Origin: Flavobacteriales bacterium
GTDB lineage: Bacteria; Bacteroidota; Bacteroidia; Flavobacteriales_F; PHOS-HE28
Direction: 5' to 3'
DNA: 64,000 nt
NCBI GenBank assembly: GCA_026129465.1
Contig: JAHCIA010000001.1
Coordinates: forward strand, 691,964-755,963
Shown: piece by piece, positions 10,173-19,906 of the stretch
Layout: each line of letters starts with the position of its first letter
Numbering within the stretch: position 1 is the stretch's first letter
Translations under genes and position numbers: made by a program
Notes under the pieces: generated by a model
Seen by the model: only the letters and a program-made list of their open reading frames with translations
What the model was told of the DNA's origin: nothing
Database searches by the model: none

Positions 10173-11406
10173 GTGGATGCCGGTCCTCCCGGCCATGCTG
10201 CTGGCCGGAAACCTTCTGGCCCAATGGCCCGCGCTGCCCTTGGACAGCGTGATCGACGACCGCACCGGTATCCGGCATATCGCCTGGTTTCGCGGCGGAT
10301 TGGAGGCCAACATGAACAGCTTGGAGAACGGACTTTTCGCCGGGCTCTGGCGCGGCGCGTTCCTGGATCGTGGCATGCGGGAACGCATCCGCGATGGCTT
10401 GAAAAAGCGCAACCGCGCAGGTTATCTGTTGGGCGCGGAGATGGCCTACATCGGGCCGGACAGCCTTTTCCGGCGCGGTGGCTGGCACCCCATGGTGCAT
10501 TTGGGCTACCATGATATGCTCGGCGTCCGATTCGCACCCGACCTGTACACCACCGCTTTTCTCGGCAATGCGGGTTTCGAGGGCCGCACGGCGGAATTGG
10601 GCCCCTCCGCACATGCCGCCATGCGCTATGCCACCATCGGTCTTGGCGTGTCCGATGCGCACGGACAACGTTTCCTGCGCCTGGCGATGGTGCGCGGTGA
10701 TGCGATGACCGCCTCCGAACTGCGCCGTGCAGATCTCTACACCGCACCGGATGGGCGCGCCTTGGTGTTGGACCTGCAAGGCGACCTCTGGCAAAGCGGG
10801 GCCTCCTCGCGCGAGATCGAGGCCGGCTGGGGCCTGGCCCTGTCCGGCGCATGGAAGGGCGATCACCTCCTGGCAGGGCGGCCCATGCTCTGGCGCTTGT
10901 CCGTGGAAGATCTCGGCTTCATGCGCTGGCGGCCCGGCACCTTCCATTTGGGCCGCGACACGGTGATCGACTACTCGGGCATCCAGATCGCCGGCATATC
11001 CAGTTTGGACCAGACGCTCATCAGCGGCGATCAACTGTTGGATACGTTGGGTTTGCGCTCCTCCCGAACAACGAAACTGGACCTTCTGCCCTTCCGCGCG
11101 GCGTTCGAATGGGTGATGCGCACCGACGGGCCTTGGTATTACGCGCTGGAACTGCGTTACGTGCACCTGCCCGGCTACATGCCCGAATCGACCTTGAGCG
11201 GCGGCAGGAGCATCGGCCCCAAAGCACAAGTCTCGGCATGCCTCGGTTATGGCGGCTTCGGAGGACCTCGCTTCGGGCTGGGTGGTCGCTGGCGCGTGGA
11301 TCGCCATGTATCCTTCGGCATGTCCACCACACACCTGCCGGGTTTCCTGCTGGGACGCATGCGGGGTTGGGGCACGCAAGGCTCATTGATCTTCCACCTG
11401 CCCTGA
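10165..11406 (+). CDS. Probable outer-membrane beta-barrel protein (DUF5723-like)
   Basis: A 413-residue protein with an N-terminal signal peptide (MNKWMPVLPAMLLAGNLLAQ). The body is rich in Gly and aromatic residues in alternating beta strands and ends with an aromatic/hydrophobic C-terminus (GSLIFHLP), as expected for a barrel. The mid-region features (GLEANMNSLENGLFAGLW, GAEMAYIGPDSLF) look like the DUF5723 outer-membrane family of Bacteroidota, a family guess from memory. Its ATG lies inside the stop region of the preceding lipoprotein gene (8-nt overlap), so the two products are likely partners at the outer membrane. Confidence 0.7.
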   Translation: MNKWMPVLPAMLLAGNLLAQWPALPLDSVIDDRTGIRHIAWFRGGLEANMNSLENGLFAGLWRGAFLDRGMRERIRDGLKKRNRAGYLLGAEMAYIGPDSLFRRGGWHPMVHLGYHDMLGVRFAPDLYTTAFLGNAGFEGRTAELGPSAHAAMRYATIGLGVSDAHGQRFLRLAMVRGDAMTASELRRADLYTAPDGRALVLDLQGDLWQSGASSREIEAGWGLALSGAWKGDHLLAGRPMLWRLSVEDLGFMRWRPGTFHLGRDTVIDYSGIQIAGISSLDQTLISGDQLLDTLGLRSSRTTKLDLLPFRAAFEWVMRTDGPWYYALELRYVHLPGYMPESTLSGGRSIGPKAQVSACLGYGGFGGPRFGLGGRWRVDRHVSFGMSTTHLPGFLLGRMRGWGTQGSLIFHLP

Positions 11407-11429
11407 AGGCCGAACAAGCCACTCCGCAC

Positions 11430-11756
11430 ATGGCCTGGATACTCCTGTTCATCGCCGGCTTGTTCGAGGTGGGTTTCGCCACCTGCCTGGGCAAGGCCAA
11501 GGAGACCTCGGGCAGCGAGCAGCTATGGTGGCTGGCCGGCTTCATCGTGGCCCTGGCGATCAGCATGTCCCTGTTGTACCGCGCGGCGCAAAGCCTGCCC
11601 ATAGGCACGGCCTACGCGGTTTGGACCGGCATCGGCGCGGTGGGCACGGTGTTGGTCGGCATCCTGCTCTTTCGGGAACCCACGGACTTCTGGCGGCTCT
11701 TCTTCCTGTTCGCCCTCATCGCGTCGCTGGTGGGCCTGAAGGCGGTGACACCCTGA
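11430..11756 (+). CDS. Small multidrug resistance family exporter (Gdx/SugE-like)
   Basis: A 108-residue four-helix SMR protein. The essential membrane glutamate is at position 13 (IAGLFEVGFATCLG), and the GTAYAVWTGIGAVGT signature of helix 3 is present. The first helix resembles the guanidinium exporter (Gdx/SugE) subgroup more than EmrE. It works as an antiparallel dimer exchanging a cation substrate for protons. The ATG at 11430 lies 23 bases after the preceding stop, so it probably shares that transcript. I saw no guanidine riboswitch. A hairpin follows the gene. Confidence 0.88.
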   Translation: MAWILLFIAGLFEVGFATCLGKAKETSGSEQLWWLAGFIVALAISMSLLYRAAQSLPIGTAYAVWTGIGAVGTVLVGILLFREPTDFWRLFFLFALIASLVGLKAVTP

Positions 11757-11781
11757 GACCCTGTTACTGGCCCATAAAGCC

Positions 11782-11811
11782 GAAGGGCCGCCCCATGTGG
11801 GACGGCCCTTC
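11782..11811. terminator. Bidirectional hairpin between convergent genes
   Basis: An inverted repeat (GAAGGGCCG..CGGCCCTTC, extended by CCC/GGG across one mismatch) sits between the SMR gene and the convergent TPR gene. The position suits a shared terminator. There is no strong T tract on either strand. Confidence 0.65.
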
Positions 11812-11829
11812 GCGCGATCATGGGAAGGC

Positions 11830-13020
11830 TCAATTGGTGAGCTTGTCCTTCATCTCCTTGTACTTCGCCTGGTCGTTCACCTTGGCGTAGAGCTTCATCA
11901 ACTGGTTGATGGTCTGCTTGTCGTCCGGCCGCAACTCGTGGGCCTTCTCGAAGTATGGCTTGGCCATCAGGTACACGTCATCGGCCAACTTCTTGCACTT
12001 CATGTACTCGCTGTCGCTCTTGATCTTGTTGCACTTTTCGTACTCGAAGGCCGCGCGGTTGTTGTAGAGCACGCCGATGTTGAAGTAGGCGTCGAAGAAC
12101 TTGGCGTCCTTCTCGATGCTCTTCTTGTAAGCGGCTTCGGCCCGCTCGGACCATTGCTTCATGCCGGCCTCGTCATTCGCCTCCATGGCGGCGTTGGCCT
12201 TCTTGTCGAAAAGACCGCCCTCCACGGAGTGTAGCACGGCATTCTCCGGGTCCTTTTCAAGCGCCAGCTTCACGATCTGTTCCGCGTCGTCGCTGCGGTC
12301 GGCGTTGAGCAGGTCGCTCATCAGGTCCAGGATCAGGTCCTTGTTGTCCGGGTAGCGGGCCATGCCCTCCTTGGTCGTGGCGATGGCGCCATCGGCGTCA
12401 CCTCCCTTGCGTTGCAGGCTGGCGATGTAGCGGTACACCTCGGGCTTGTCATAGCCCAAGGCGAGCACCTCGCGGTAGTGCTTGATGGCGTTGGCCCCGT
12501 CGCCCTTGCTCTCGTAAGCGAGCGCCTTGTTGAAGATGGCATTGGTGTCCACCTGCCCGAAAGCTTTGGCGATGCGCTCCGAGTTGCCATAAAGGACGAT
12601 GGCGCGATCGTAGCTCTTGCCCGTGAAGGCTTCGTTCCCGGCGTTCAGGCTCATGCCCTGCAGGGCGCCCAAGGCCTTGACGTTCTCGATCTTGTAGCTG
12701 CCCTTCACGTCCAGCTCATTCGCTTTCAGGTAACTGTCAATCGCCTTGTCCAGGGCGTCGGGGAACATGGACCGCAAAGCCTGGTCCTCGCTGGAGGCGA
12801 TGAGGCGGTAGATATCGCCCCGGTAGCGCCAGGTCTTCTCACTGGCGCCGGTCTTGGCATCGGAAATTGCAGGTTCGATGAACTCGGCGGCCTTGGCCAG
12901 TTCACCGGCTTTCATGTGGTTGTAGGCGTTCACCACGTTCACGTTCTGGGCGCCTGCCTGCCGTGGCAGGGAAAGGGCCAGTGCCGCCGTGGCGAGCGCG
13001 ATGGTCAGCGTGGTCTTCAT
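11830..13020 (-). CDS. Secreted/periplasmic TPR-repeat protein
   Basis: A 396-residue protein with a signal peptide (MKTTLTIALATAALALSLPRQAGA) followed by about seven TPR-like helical hairpins, for example AIKHYREVLALGYDKPEVYR, AEQIVKLALEKDPENAVLHS and AKPYFEKAHELRPDD. It is most likely a periplasmic scaffold; no catalytic motif is visible. The ATG at 13020 is chosen because it starts the signal peptide. It lies 25 bases downstream of gyrA on the same strand and may be co-transcribed with it. Specific function unknown. Confidence 0.82.
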   Translation of the reverse strand: MKTTLTIALATAALALSLPRQAGAQNVNVVNAYNHMKAGELAKAAEFIEPAISDAKTGASEKTWRYRGDIYRLIASSEDQALRSMFPDALDKAIDSYLKANELDVKGSYKIENVKALGALQGMSLNAGNEAFTGKSYDRAIVLYGNSERIAKAFGQVDTNAIFNKALAYESKGDGANAIKHYREVLALGYDKPEVYRYIASLQRKGGDADGAIATTKEGMARYPDNKDLILDLMSDLLNADRSDDAEQIVKLALEKDPENAVLHSVEGGLFDKKANAAMEANDEAGMKQWSERAEAAYKKSIEKDAKFFDAYFNIGVLYNNRAAFEYEKCNKIKSDSEYMKCKKLADDVYLMAKPYFEKAHELRPDDKQTINQLMKLYAKVNDQAKYKEMKDKLTN

Positions 13021-13045
13021 GGTCGGGTTCCTATCAGGGTTGTGT

Positions 13046-15613
13046 TCATTCTGTGCCATTCCCATTCGCAACATCGGTGCCATCCGGGGTTTCTCCACTG
13101 CCGGCCTCGCCTTCCGCGCCATCCTCTTCCTTCAATTCGCTGTCGATCTTGGCCACGGCGGCGATCTGGTCGTTCTTCCGCAGTTCGATCAGGCGCACAC
13201 CCTGGGTGGCTCGGCCCAGCACACGCAATTCATCCAGCCCCATGCGGATGGTGAGGCCGCTCCGGTTGATGATCATCAGCTGGTCGTCCTCGGAGACATC
13301 CTTGATGGCGATCAGTTCGCCGGTCTTGTCGGTGATCTGGAGGGTCTTCACGCCCTTGCCTCCCCGGTTCACCATGCGGTAGGCGTAGTCGCCATTCTCG
13401 TCCACGATGGCCGAGCGCTTGCCATAGCCCTTGGCGCTCACCACCAGTACCTGGCGTGTGGAGAGTTCGGTGGCGTCCACGGCGATCATGCCGATGACCT
13501 CGTTGTCCTTGGAGCCACCCTCGAGGTTCATGCCACGCACACCGCTGGCGTTGCGGCCCATGGGGCGCACGTCGCTTTCCTTGAAGTGCACCGCGCGGCC
13601 GTCTCGGCTGGCCAGGATGATGTGGCTGTTGCCCGTGGTGAGCTTGGCCTCCAGCAATTCGTCGCCCTCGCGGATGCCCACGGCGATGATGCCGTTGGCA
13701 CGCGGCCGGCTGTAGGCTTCCAGGGTGGTCTTTTTGATCACACCCTTCTTTGTGCAAAGCGTCACGAAATGCTTCGCCAGGTGGTCGGTGTCCTTCAGGT
13801 CGGTCACGTTCAGATAGGCCACCACCTTGTCGTCACCTTCGATCTGGATCAGGTTCTGGATGGCCCGGCCCTTGCTCTGGCGGGTGCCTTCGGGAATATC
13901 GAATACGCGCATCCAGTAGCATCGGCCCTTCTGCGTGAAGATGAGCAGATAGTTGTGGTTGGTGGCCACGAAGAGGTGCTCCAGGAAGTCCTCGTCGCGC
14001 GTGGTGCTGCCCTTGCTGCCGACGCCGCCCCGGCTTTGCGTGCGGAACTCGTGGAGGCTGGTGCGCTTGATGTAGCCCAGGTGGCTGATGGTCACCACCA
14101 CGGCCTCATCCGCGATGAGGTCCTCCATGCGCATGTCGCCGCTCGATTCCACGATGGCCGTGCGCCTTTTGTCGCCGTACTTATCCTTGATCTCCAGGGT
14201 CTCGTCCTTGATGATCTTCATCCGCAGGCCCTCATCGGCCAGCACCGACTTCAGGTACGCGATGGTCTTCATCAACTCGGCGTGCTCCTCGCGGATCTTG
14301 TCGCGCTCCAGGCCGGTGAGGCGCTGCAGCCGCATGTCCAGAATGGCCCGTGCCTGGATCTCGCTCAAGGCGAACTCCCGCATCAGGCCTTCGCGGGCCT
14401 CGTCCGGGGTCTGGCTGCCACGGATCAAGGCGATCACGGCGTCCAGGTGGTCCAGGGCGATGAGGAGGCCTTCCAGGATGTGGGCGCGTTCCTCGGCCTT
14501 CCGCAGGTCGTACTTGGTGCGGCGCACCACCACATCATGGCGGTGACCGACGAAATTCGAGATCATGGCCTTGAGGCCGAGCAATACGGGGCGCCCGCCC
14601 ACCAGCGCGATGTTGTTCACGCTGAAGCTGGTCTGCAGTGCACTGTACTTGTACAACTGGTTGAGCACCACGGTACCCATGGCTTCGCGCTTCACGTCAT
14701 AGGCGATGCGAATGCCGTTGCGGTCGCTGTAGTCGTTGACATCGCTGATGCCCTCGATCTTCTTGTCGTTCACCAGATCGGCCACGCCCTTGACGAGTTG
14801 CACGGCCTTGTTGGTCTGGAAGGGGATCTCCGTGCAGATGATGGTCTCGCGGCCGCTCTTGTCATCCTCCTCGATGTGGCACTTGGCGCGCAACACCACC
14901 TTGCCCCGGCCGGTCTCATAGGCCTCGCGGATGCCCTCGGTGCCATGGATGACGCCGCCGGTGGGGAAATCGGGGCCCTTGATGTGCTTCATCAGGCCGT
15001 CCACGGTGATCTCCTTGTCGTCGATGTAGGCCACGATGCCGTCGCACACCTCGCTCAGGTTGTGCGGGGGCATGTTGGTGGCCATGCCCACAGCGATGCC
15101 GGCCGCGCCGTTCACCAGCAGGTTGGGTATGCGGGTGGGCATCACACTGGGTTCCTCCAGCGTATCGTCGAAGTTGGGTCGCATGTCCACCGTCTCCTTG
15201 TCCAGGTCGGCGAGCACCTCCTCGGCGATCTTGCGCATGCGGGCCTCGGTGTATCGCATGGCGGCGGGCGGGTCACCGTCCAGGCTGCCGAAGTTGCCCT
15301 GGCCGTCCACCAGCGGGTAGCGCAGGCTCCAGTCCTGGGCCATGCGCACCATGGCGTCATACACGCTGCCGTCCCCGTGCGGGTGGTATTTGCCGAGCAC
15401 CTCGCCCACGATGCGGGCGCTCTTCTTGTACGGCCGGTTGCTCAACACGCCCAGGTCCTGCATGCCGAAGAGCACGCGGCGGTGCACGGGCTTCAATCCG
15501 TCGCGCACATCGGGCAGGGCCCGGCTCACGATCACCGACATCGAATAATCGATGTAGGCGGTGCGCATCTCGTTCTCGATGTTGATCTGGATGATCTTCT
15601 CTCCGTCGCTCAT
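13046..15613 (-). CDS. gyrA: DNA gyrase subunit A
   Basis: An 855-residue type IIA topoisomerase A subunit that, with GyrB, introduces negative supercoils. The catalytic tyrosine is Tyr121 ([10 protein letters not shown]). The quinolone-determining region reads [19 protein letters not shown]: the position equal to E. coli Ser83 is Gly82, while the Asp87 equivalent (Asp86) is kept. The C-terminal domain has beta-pinwheel blades and a shortened GyrA box (NRGGKG instead of QRRGGKG), followed by an acidic tail. ParC is the alternative, but overall length and the GyrA-box relic favour GyrA. A TACTTTCG element on this strand (15679-15672) lies about 60 bases before the ATG. Confidence 0.95.
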   Translation of the reverse strand: MSDGEKIIQINIENEMRTAYIDYSMSVIVSRALPDVRDGLKPVHRRVLFGMQDLGVLSNRPYKKSARIVGEVLGKYHPHGDGSVYDAMVRMAQDWSLRYPLVDGQGNFGSLDGDPPAAMRYTEARMRKIAEEVLADLDKETVDMRPNFDDTLEEPSVMPTRIPNLLVNGAAGIAVGMATNMPPHNLSEVCDGIVAYIDDKEITVDGLMKHIKGPDFPTGGVIHGTEGIREAYETGRGKVVLRAKCHIEEDDKSGRETIICTEIPFQTNKAVQLVKGVADLVNDKKIEGISDVNDYSDRNGIRIAYDVKREAMGTVVLNQLYKYSALQTSFSVNNIALVGGRPVLLGLKAMISNFVGHRHDVVVRRTKYDLRKAEERAHILEGLLIALDHLDAVIALIRGSQTPDEAREGLMREFALSEIQARAILDMRLQRLTGLERDKIREEHAELMKTIAYLKSVLADEGLRMKIIKDETLEIKDKYGDKRRTAIVESSGDMRMEDLIADEAVVVTISHLGYIKRTSLHEFRTQSRGGVGSKGSTTRDEDFLEHLFVATNHNYLLIFTQKGRCYWMRVFDIPEGTRQSKGRAIQNLIQIEGDDKVVAYLNVTDLKDTDHLAKHFVTLCTKKGVIKKTTLEAYSRPRANGIIAVGIREGDELLEAKLTTGNSHIILASRDGRAVHFKESDVRPMGRNASGVRGMNLEGGSKDNEVIGMIAVDATELSTRQVLVVSAKGYGKRSAIVDENGDYAYRMVNRGGKGVKTLQITDKTGELIAIKDVSEDDQLMIINRSGLTIRMGLDELRVLGRATQGVRLIELRKNDQIAAVAKIDSELKEEDGAEGEAGSGETPDGTDVANGNGTE

Positions 15614-15810
15614 TTTCAGGTCGGCCCGTCACCGGTCCGGAAGCTGTTTCCGGGCCTTCTGAACGGGGGCCCGAAAGTACTCAACACGCCTTGGCCATGG
15701 ACCCGATCTTATCCACGATCGCCGCGCCCCGTGTGGAAAAACGACCGCACAGGATGCTGTGGATAATTGCGCCGATCGCGATCTGGCCCGCGATCGGGCC
15801 GATCCCTAGC

Positions 15811-15840
15811 TTGCTCCCGATGGCCGTGCCCATAACTTGG
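15811..15840 (+). promoter_or_regulatory. Candidate Bacteroidota-type promoter for clpC
   Basis: TTG at 15811-15813, a 19-nt spacer, then TAACTTGG at 15833-15840, close to the TTTG-N19-TAnnTTTG sigma-ABfr consensus with one -7 mismatch. The predicted start would leave a leader of about 45 nt before the clpC ATG. The rest of the 277-bp divergent gyrA-clpC intergenic region shows nothing else clear. Confidence 0.5.
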
Positions 15841-15890
15841 CACCGCCGTACGCGCCGCAAGGCCCCCACAAGTACGCATACCACCACCGC

Positions 15891-18485
15891 ATGGACGCCA
15901 AATTCTCACCGCAGGTCAGGGAAGTAATGAGCCAGAGCAGGGACGAGGCCCTGCGGCATGGCCACGACCACATCGGCATCGAGCATATCCTCCTGGGCCT
16001 GCTGCATGACAGCGACAACAACGCCATGCGGGCCTTGAAGGAACTGGAGGTGGACCAGGACGAAGTGCGTACCAAGTTGGAATCGCGCATGGCCCCGGCC
16101 AGCCCGGCCCCTCCCCCGAGCAAGGACAAGCTCGCGCTGGTGAAACAGGCCGAAAAGCTGCTGCGCATCACCTTCCTGGAGGCCAAACTGCTCAAGAGTC
16201 CGGTGATCGATACCGAGCACATCCTGCTGGGCATTCTCAAGACCGAGGACAATGTGGCCATGAAGGTGCTGCACGACCTCCAGGTGGACTACGACCGCGC
16301 CAAGCAGGCCGTGGACGCCATCATGGCGCAGGACCCCAAGAACCCCGGGCGGATCCACCCCAAGGCCCAAGGCCCGCAGAGTGCCGATGACGATGATGAC
16401 GAGGGCGGGGGATTCCCCACTGGAGGCCAGCGCAAACAAGGCGACACCAAGAGCAAGACCCCGGTGCTGGACAACTTCGGCCGCGACCTCACCAAGCTGG
16501 CCGAGGATGGCAAGCTGGACCCCATCGTGGGCCGCGAGAAGGAGATCGAGCGTGTAAGCCAGGTGCTGAGCCGCCGCAAGAAGAACAACCCCGTGCTCAT
16601 CGGCGAACCCGGCGTGGGCAAAAGCGCCATCGCCGAGGGCCTGGCCCTGCGCATCATCCAGCGCAAGGTGAGCCGGGTGCTCTTCAACAAGCGCATCGTG
16701 GCCCTGGACATCGCCAGCCTGGTGGCCGGAACCAAGTACCGTGGCCAGTTCGAGGAGCGCATGAAGGCGGTGATGAACGAGTTGGAGAACAGCCCGGACG
16801 TGATCCTCTTCATCGACGAGATACACACCATCGTGGGCGCTGGCGGCGCCAGCGGAAGCCTCGACGCCAGCAACATGTTCAAGCCCGCGCTGGCGCGTGG
16901 CGAGATCCAATGCATCGGTGCCACCACGCTGGATGAGTACCGCCAGTACATCGAAAAGGACGGCGCGCTCGAACGCCGTTTCCAAAAGGTGCTGGTGGAA
17001 CCCACTTCCGTGGAGGAGACCATCCAGATCCTCAACAACATCAAGGAGAAGTACGAGGACCACCACCATGTGTCCTTCACCCCAGAGGCCGTTGACGCCT
17101 GTGTGAAGCTCACGGCCCGCTACATCACCGACCGCCACCTGCCTGACAAGGCCATCGACGCGCTGGACGAGGCCGGCAGCCGGGTGCACATCAGCAACAT
17201 CGTGGTGCCGAAGAACATCCTCGATATCGAGCAGAAGATCGAGGACATCAAAGAGGAGAAGAACAAGGTGGTGCGCAGCCAGCGCTACGAGGAGGCCGCC
17301 AAGCTGCGCGACAAGGAGCGGCAGCTGCTGGAGGAACTGGACCGTGCGAAGAAGCAGTGGGAGCAGGAGAGCCGCAGCAACCGCACCATCGTCACCGAGG
17401 AGAACGTGGCGGAGGTGGTGGCCATGATGAGCGGCATCCCGGTGACACGCATCGCCGAGAAGGAAAGCGGCAAGCTCAGGCGGATGAAGGAGGAGATGGA
17501 GGGCCGCGTCATCGGCCAGCCGGACGCCGTGGCCAAGGTGGTGAAGGCCATCCAGCGCAACCGCGCCGGTCTCAAGGATCCCAACCGCCCCATCGGCAGC
17601 TTCATCTTCCTGGGTCCTACCGGCGTGGGCAAGACCCAACTCGCCAAGGAACTCGCGAAGTACCTCTTCGACACCGAGGACGCATTGATCCGCATCGACA
17701 TGAGCGAATACATGGAGAAGTTCTCCGTGAGCCGTCTGATCGGTGCCCCCCCGGGGTATGTGGGCTATGAGGAAGGTGGACAACTCACCGAAAAGGTGCG
17801 CCGCCGCCCCTACTCCATCATCCTGCTGGACGAGATCGAGAAGGCCCACCCGGACGTATTCAACCTGCTGCTGCAGGCCCTCGACGACGGCAAGATGACC
17901 GACAGCCTCGGCCGCCACATCGACTTCAAGAACGCGATCATCATCATGACCTCGAACATCGGGGCACGCGACCTGAGCGACTTCGGCAAGGGCGTGGGCT
18001 TCGGCACCACCGCTCAGTCCTCCCAACAAGAGGACAGCAACCGGGGGGTGATCGAAAAGGCGCTGCGCAAGGCCTTCTCTCCGGAATTCCTCAACCGCAT
18101 CGACGACATCATCTTCTTCCGCGGCCTGAAGCGCGAGGACATCCACCTGATCATCGACATCGAACTCGGGCATCTGTACAAGCGCATCGCCGAACTGGGT
18201 TACGAGTTGAAGCTCAGCGACGAGGCCAAGGACTTCCTGGTGGAGAAGGGCTACGACGAGAAATTCGGCGCACGTCCGCTCAAGCGCGCCATCCAGAAGT
18301 ACGTGGAGGATCCGCTGGCCGAGGAGATCGTGAACCAGTCCGTGGAGGAAGGCGACAAGATCGTCGTGGGCCTCAACAAGGACAAGAACGACCTCACCAT
18401 CAAGGTCTCCAAGGGCCGCAAGAAGGTGGGCAAGGGCGATGCAGGCAAGGAGGAACCCCCTGCGGGGGACGAGCCCACCGCCTGA
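15891..18485 (+). CDS. clpC: ClpC-type ATP-dependent protease ATPase subunit
   Basis: An 864-residue Hsp100 unfoldase that feeds substrates to ClpP. It has two N-terminal Clp-N repeats (GIEHILLGLLHD near residue 40, DTEHILLGILKTED near 115). The first AAA+ module has Walker A GEPGVGKSAIAEG and FIDEIHTIVGAGG. A middle UVR-like/coiled segment (QRYEEAAKLRDKERQL) separates it from the second AAA+ module with GPTGVGKTQLAKEL and the conserved GAPPGYVGYEEGG. The middle domain is short, as in ClpC rather than ClpB. The ATG at 15891 (MDAKFSPQVREV) is the family-typical start. It is divergent from gyrA. Confidence 0.95.
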   Translation: MDAKFSPQVREVMSQSRDEALRHGHDHIGIEHILLGLLHDSDNNAMRALKELEVDQDEVRTKLESRMAPASPAPPPSKDKLALVKQAEKLLRITFLEAKLLKSPVIDTEHILLGILKTEDNVAMKVLHDLQVDYDRAKQAVDAIMAQDPKNPGRIHPKAQGPQSADDDDDEGGGFPTGGQRKQGDTKSKTPVLDNFGRDLTKLAEDGKLDPIVGREKEIERVSQVLSRRKKNNPVLIGEPGVGKSAIAEGLALRIIQRKVSRVLFNKRIVALDIASLVAGTKYRGQFEERMKAVMNELENSPDVILFIDEIHTIVGAGGASGSLDASNMFKPALARGEIQCIGATTLDEYRQYIEKDGALERRFQKVLVEPTSVEETIQILNNIKEKYEDHHHVSFTPEAVDACVKLTARYITDRHLPDKAIDALDEAGSRVHISNIVVPKNILDIEQKIEDIKEEKNKVVRSQRYEEAAKLRDKERQLLEELDRAKKQWEQESRSNRTIVTEENVAEVVAMMSGIPVTRIAEKESGKLRRMKEEMEGRVIGQPDAVAKVVKAIQRNRAGLKDPNRPIGSFIFLGPTGVGKTQLAKELAKYLFDTEDALIRIDMSEYMEKFSVSRLIGAPPGYVGYEEGGQLTEKVRRRPYSIILLDEIEKAHPDVFNLLLQALDDGKMTDSLGRHIDFKNAIIIMTSNIGARDLSDFGKGVGFGTTAQSSQQEDSNRGVIEKALRKAFSPEFLNRIDDIIFFRGLKREDIHLIIDIELGHLYKRIAELGYELKLSDEAKDFLVEKGYDEKFGARPLKRAIQKYVEDPLAEEIVNQSVEEGDKIVVGLNKDKNDLTIKVSKGRKKVGKGDAGKEEPPAGDEPTA

Positions 18486-18494
18486 CCACGGCAC

Positions 18495-19163
18495 TCACCA
18501 GCCCCGTGGGCCTTCATCACTGCGGCGCAACCGCGTGCTGAAGCCCATGCCCACCAGCAGGTTCTGGAAGTTGTGCGCTTCGGCCTTTTCGCGCCGTCCA
18601 GGGAATCCTTCCAAGCCCAGATCGGTGGCGCTGAACCGCGTGGCATCGGTCTCGTAGCCCAAGGAGAAGCTGAAGGCGAGATTGTCCGTGGCATGCACGA
18701 AAAGCGCGGCGTTCAAGGCCCAATGCAGTACCGTTCGCCGGCTGTCATCCGTGCAGGTGGGGCAACTGAAGACATAGGTGCTCGGACCGGCACGGGCGCT
18801 CAATTCGTAGAAGGTCCGTTCGCTGGTGTAGCGCTCATATTGCAGCTTGCCCACGAAGGTCATCCGCCGGATGTCGCCGGTGTTCAGCAGTGGGGCCAGC
18901 GCGCGTTCCTTCACCCCGAACCAGGTGACCTTCGCCCCGGCGCCCACCCCCAGCCCTTCCCAGATGGGCACCTGGAATACCGCGCCCACCTGGCCAAGCG
19001 TTTCGGTAACGCTGTTGAAGAGCGGATTGCCCAACGGCACGGGCAGGGCCAGGTCCACCTTGATCGTGGGGGAGACATCGGGCGACCGCGATCCGGTGCC
19101 CTGGGCGAACACCACCGCGGTATTGCATAGGATGAGCGCGGAAAGGAGCAGCCGATGGTTCAT
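18495..19163 (-). CDS. Probable outer-membrane beta-barrel protein
   Basis: A 222-residue protein with a signal peptide (MNHRLLLSALILCNTAVVFAQ) and alternating beta strands rich in Gly and aromatics (GAVFQVPIWEGLGVGAGAKV, LAFSFSLGYETDATRFSATD). It resembles small outer-membrane beta-barrel proteins of Bacteroidota; no specific family recognised. It is the last gene of a three-gene run: its ATG overlaps the preceding stop in an ATGA. It ends 9 bases from the convergent clpC stop. Confidence 0.72.
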   Translation of the reverse strand: MNHRLLLSALILCNTAVVFAQGTGSRSPDVSPTIKVDLALPVPLGNPLFNSVTETLGQVGAVFQVPIWEGLGVGAGAKVTWFGVKERALAPLLNTGDIRRMTFVGKLQYERYTSERTFYELSARAGPSTYVFSCPTCTDDSRRTVLHWALNAALFVHATDNLAFSFSLGYETDATRFSATDLGLEGFPGRREKAEAHNFQNLLVGMGFSTRLRRSDEGPRGW

Positions 19164-19540
19164 GCCTGTCGAAGACGGAAGAGGCGCACGGTGCGTTGCG
19201 TGTCGGTGCGCATTTCCAGGAAATAACCGCCATCCTGCAGATCAGGCAGCAAGTGCTCCACCTCGTGCTCGCCGGGATGCAATTCGCTGGCCGGCCAATC
19301 GTGCAGTGTGCGATGGTCCCCATCGAGCAGGGCGGTGCGCACCAACTGCCGGCCTGGCAGCTTGATCAGGATCCGCAACCGTGCCGGGTGGTAGGCCACT
19401 TCCACCGTGATGAGTTCGGCGTGCAGCGGCGCGGGCAGGTCCTTGGCCCGGACATGGTCGCGGAAGCGCTTCCAAGCCAGGACCACCACAGTGATCGAAA
19501 GGCTGATGATCAGCGCGGTGCGGATGTCCACCAGGTCCAT
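19160..19540 (-). CDS. Single-pass membrane protein of unknown function
   Basis: A 126-residue protein with one N-terminal transmembrane helix (TALIISLSITVVVLAWKRF) and a soluble domain with a beta-rich pattern (LHAELITVEVAYHPARLRIL, GGYFLEMRTDTQRTVRLFRL). It lies 3 bases after the DUF493 gene and overlaps the next gene by 4 bases, so the three are almost certainly one operon. I do not recognise it. Confidence 0.7.
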   Translation of the reverse strand: MDLVDIRTALIISLSITVVVLAWKRFRDHVRAKDLPAPLHAELITVEVAYHPARLRILIKLPGRQLVRTALLDGDHRTLHDWPASELHPGEHEVEHLLPDLQDGGYFLEMRTDTQRTVRLFRLRQA

Positions 19541-19543
19541 CGT

Positions 19544-19819
19544 TCAAAGCATCATCACCCCGCCGATCTCGCCCGCGCGTCGGTAGCGGTCCACCACGGA
19601 CTCCGCGTCCATCATCACTTCGCGCACCGTGAGGCTCAGGTAGCGCCCCCCTTTGGAGTATTTGCGCAGGATCTCGGTCTCCGGCGGGAACAGGGCCAGT
19701 ACGGCGCGCAGCCGCTCATCGTCCGGCTCGAAGATCATCTTGAACATGTAGACCGTCGGCCATTCATGCACCTCGTCCAATCGTTGGCGCAGGCGGGCCA
19801 TGGCATCTTCTTCCATCAT
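19544..19819 (-). CDS. DUF493 (YbeD-like) small cytoplasmic protein
   Basis: A 91-residue protein whose core (WPTVYMFKMIFEPDD, then SKGGRYLSLTVREVMMDAE, VVDRYRRAGEIGGVMML) matches the DUF493 family as found in Bacteroidota, a ferredoxin-like ACT-related fold of unknown role. The start is MMEEDA at 19819 or one codon later. A perfect TAnnTTTG (TACCTTTG, minus strand, 19839-19832) lies 12 bases upstream. It is the first gene of a three-gene operon. Confidence 0.88.
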   Translation of the reverse strand: MMEEDAMARLRQRLDEVHEWPTVYMFKMIFEPDDERLRAVLALFPPETEILRKYSKGGRYLSLTVREVMMDAESVVDRYRRAGEIGGVMML

Positions 19820-19906
19820 CGGCTTGCTTTGCAAAGGTAGCTGAGGCTCCCCTGGCGATCGAACCTTTCGGCATGGTGCGTGTACAGTGATCCGCAAGCC
19901 TTCCGC

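Noticed and set aside
13021..13045. Possible N-terminal extension of the TPR protein into the gyrA end
   Set aside because: The clear signal peptide starts at 13020; the upstream frame overlaps gyrA coding sequence.
12989..15766. Long plus-strand open frame antisense to gyrA
   Set aside because: It mirrors gyrA in a GC-rich genome, has no recognisable motif, and gyrA on the other strand is certain.
15906..18494. Long minus-strand open frame antisense to clpC
   Set aside because: Composition artefact opposite a clear ClpC gene; His/Leu/Val-rich translation with no domain.
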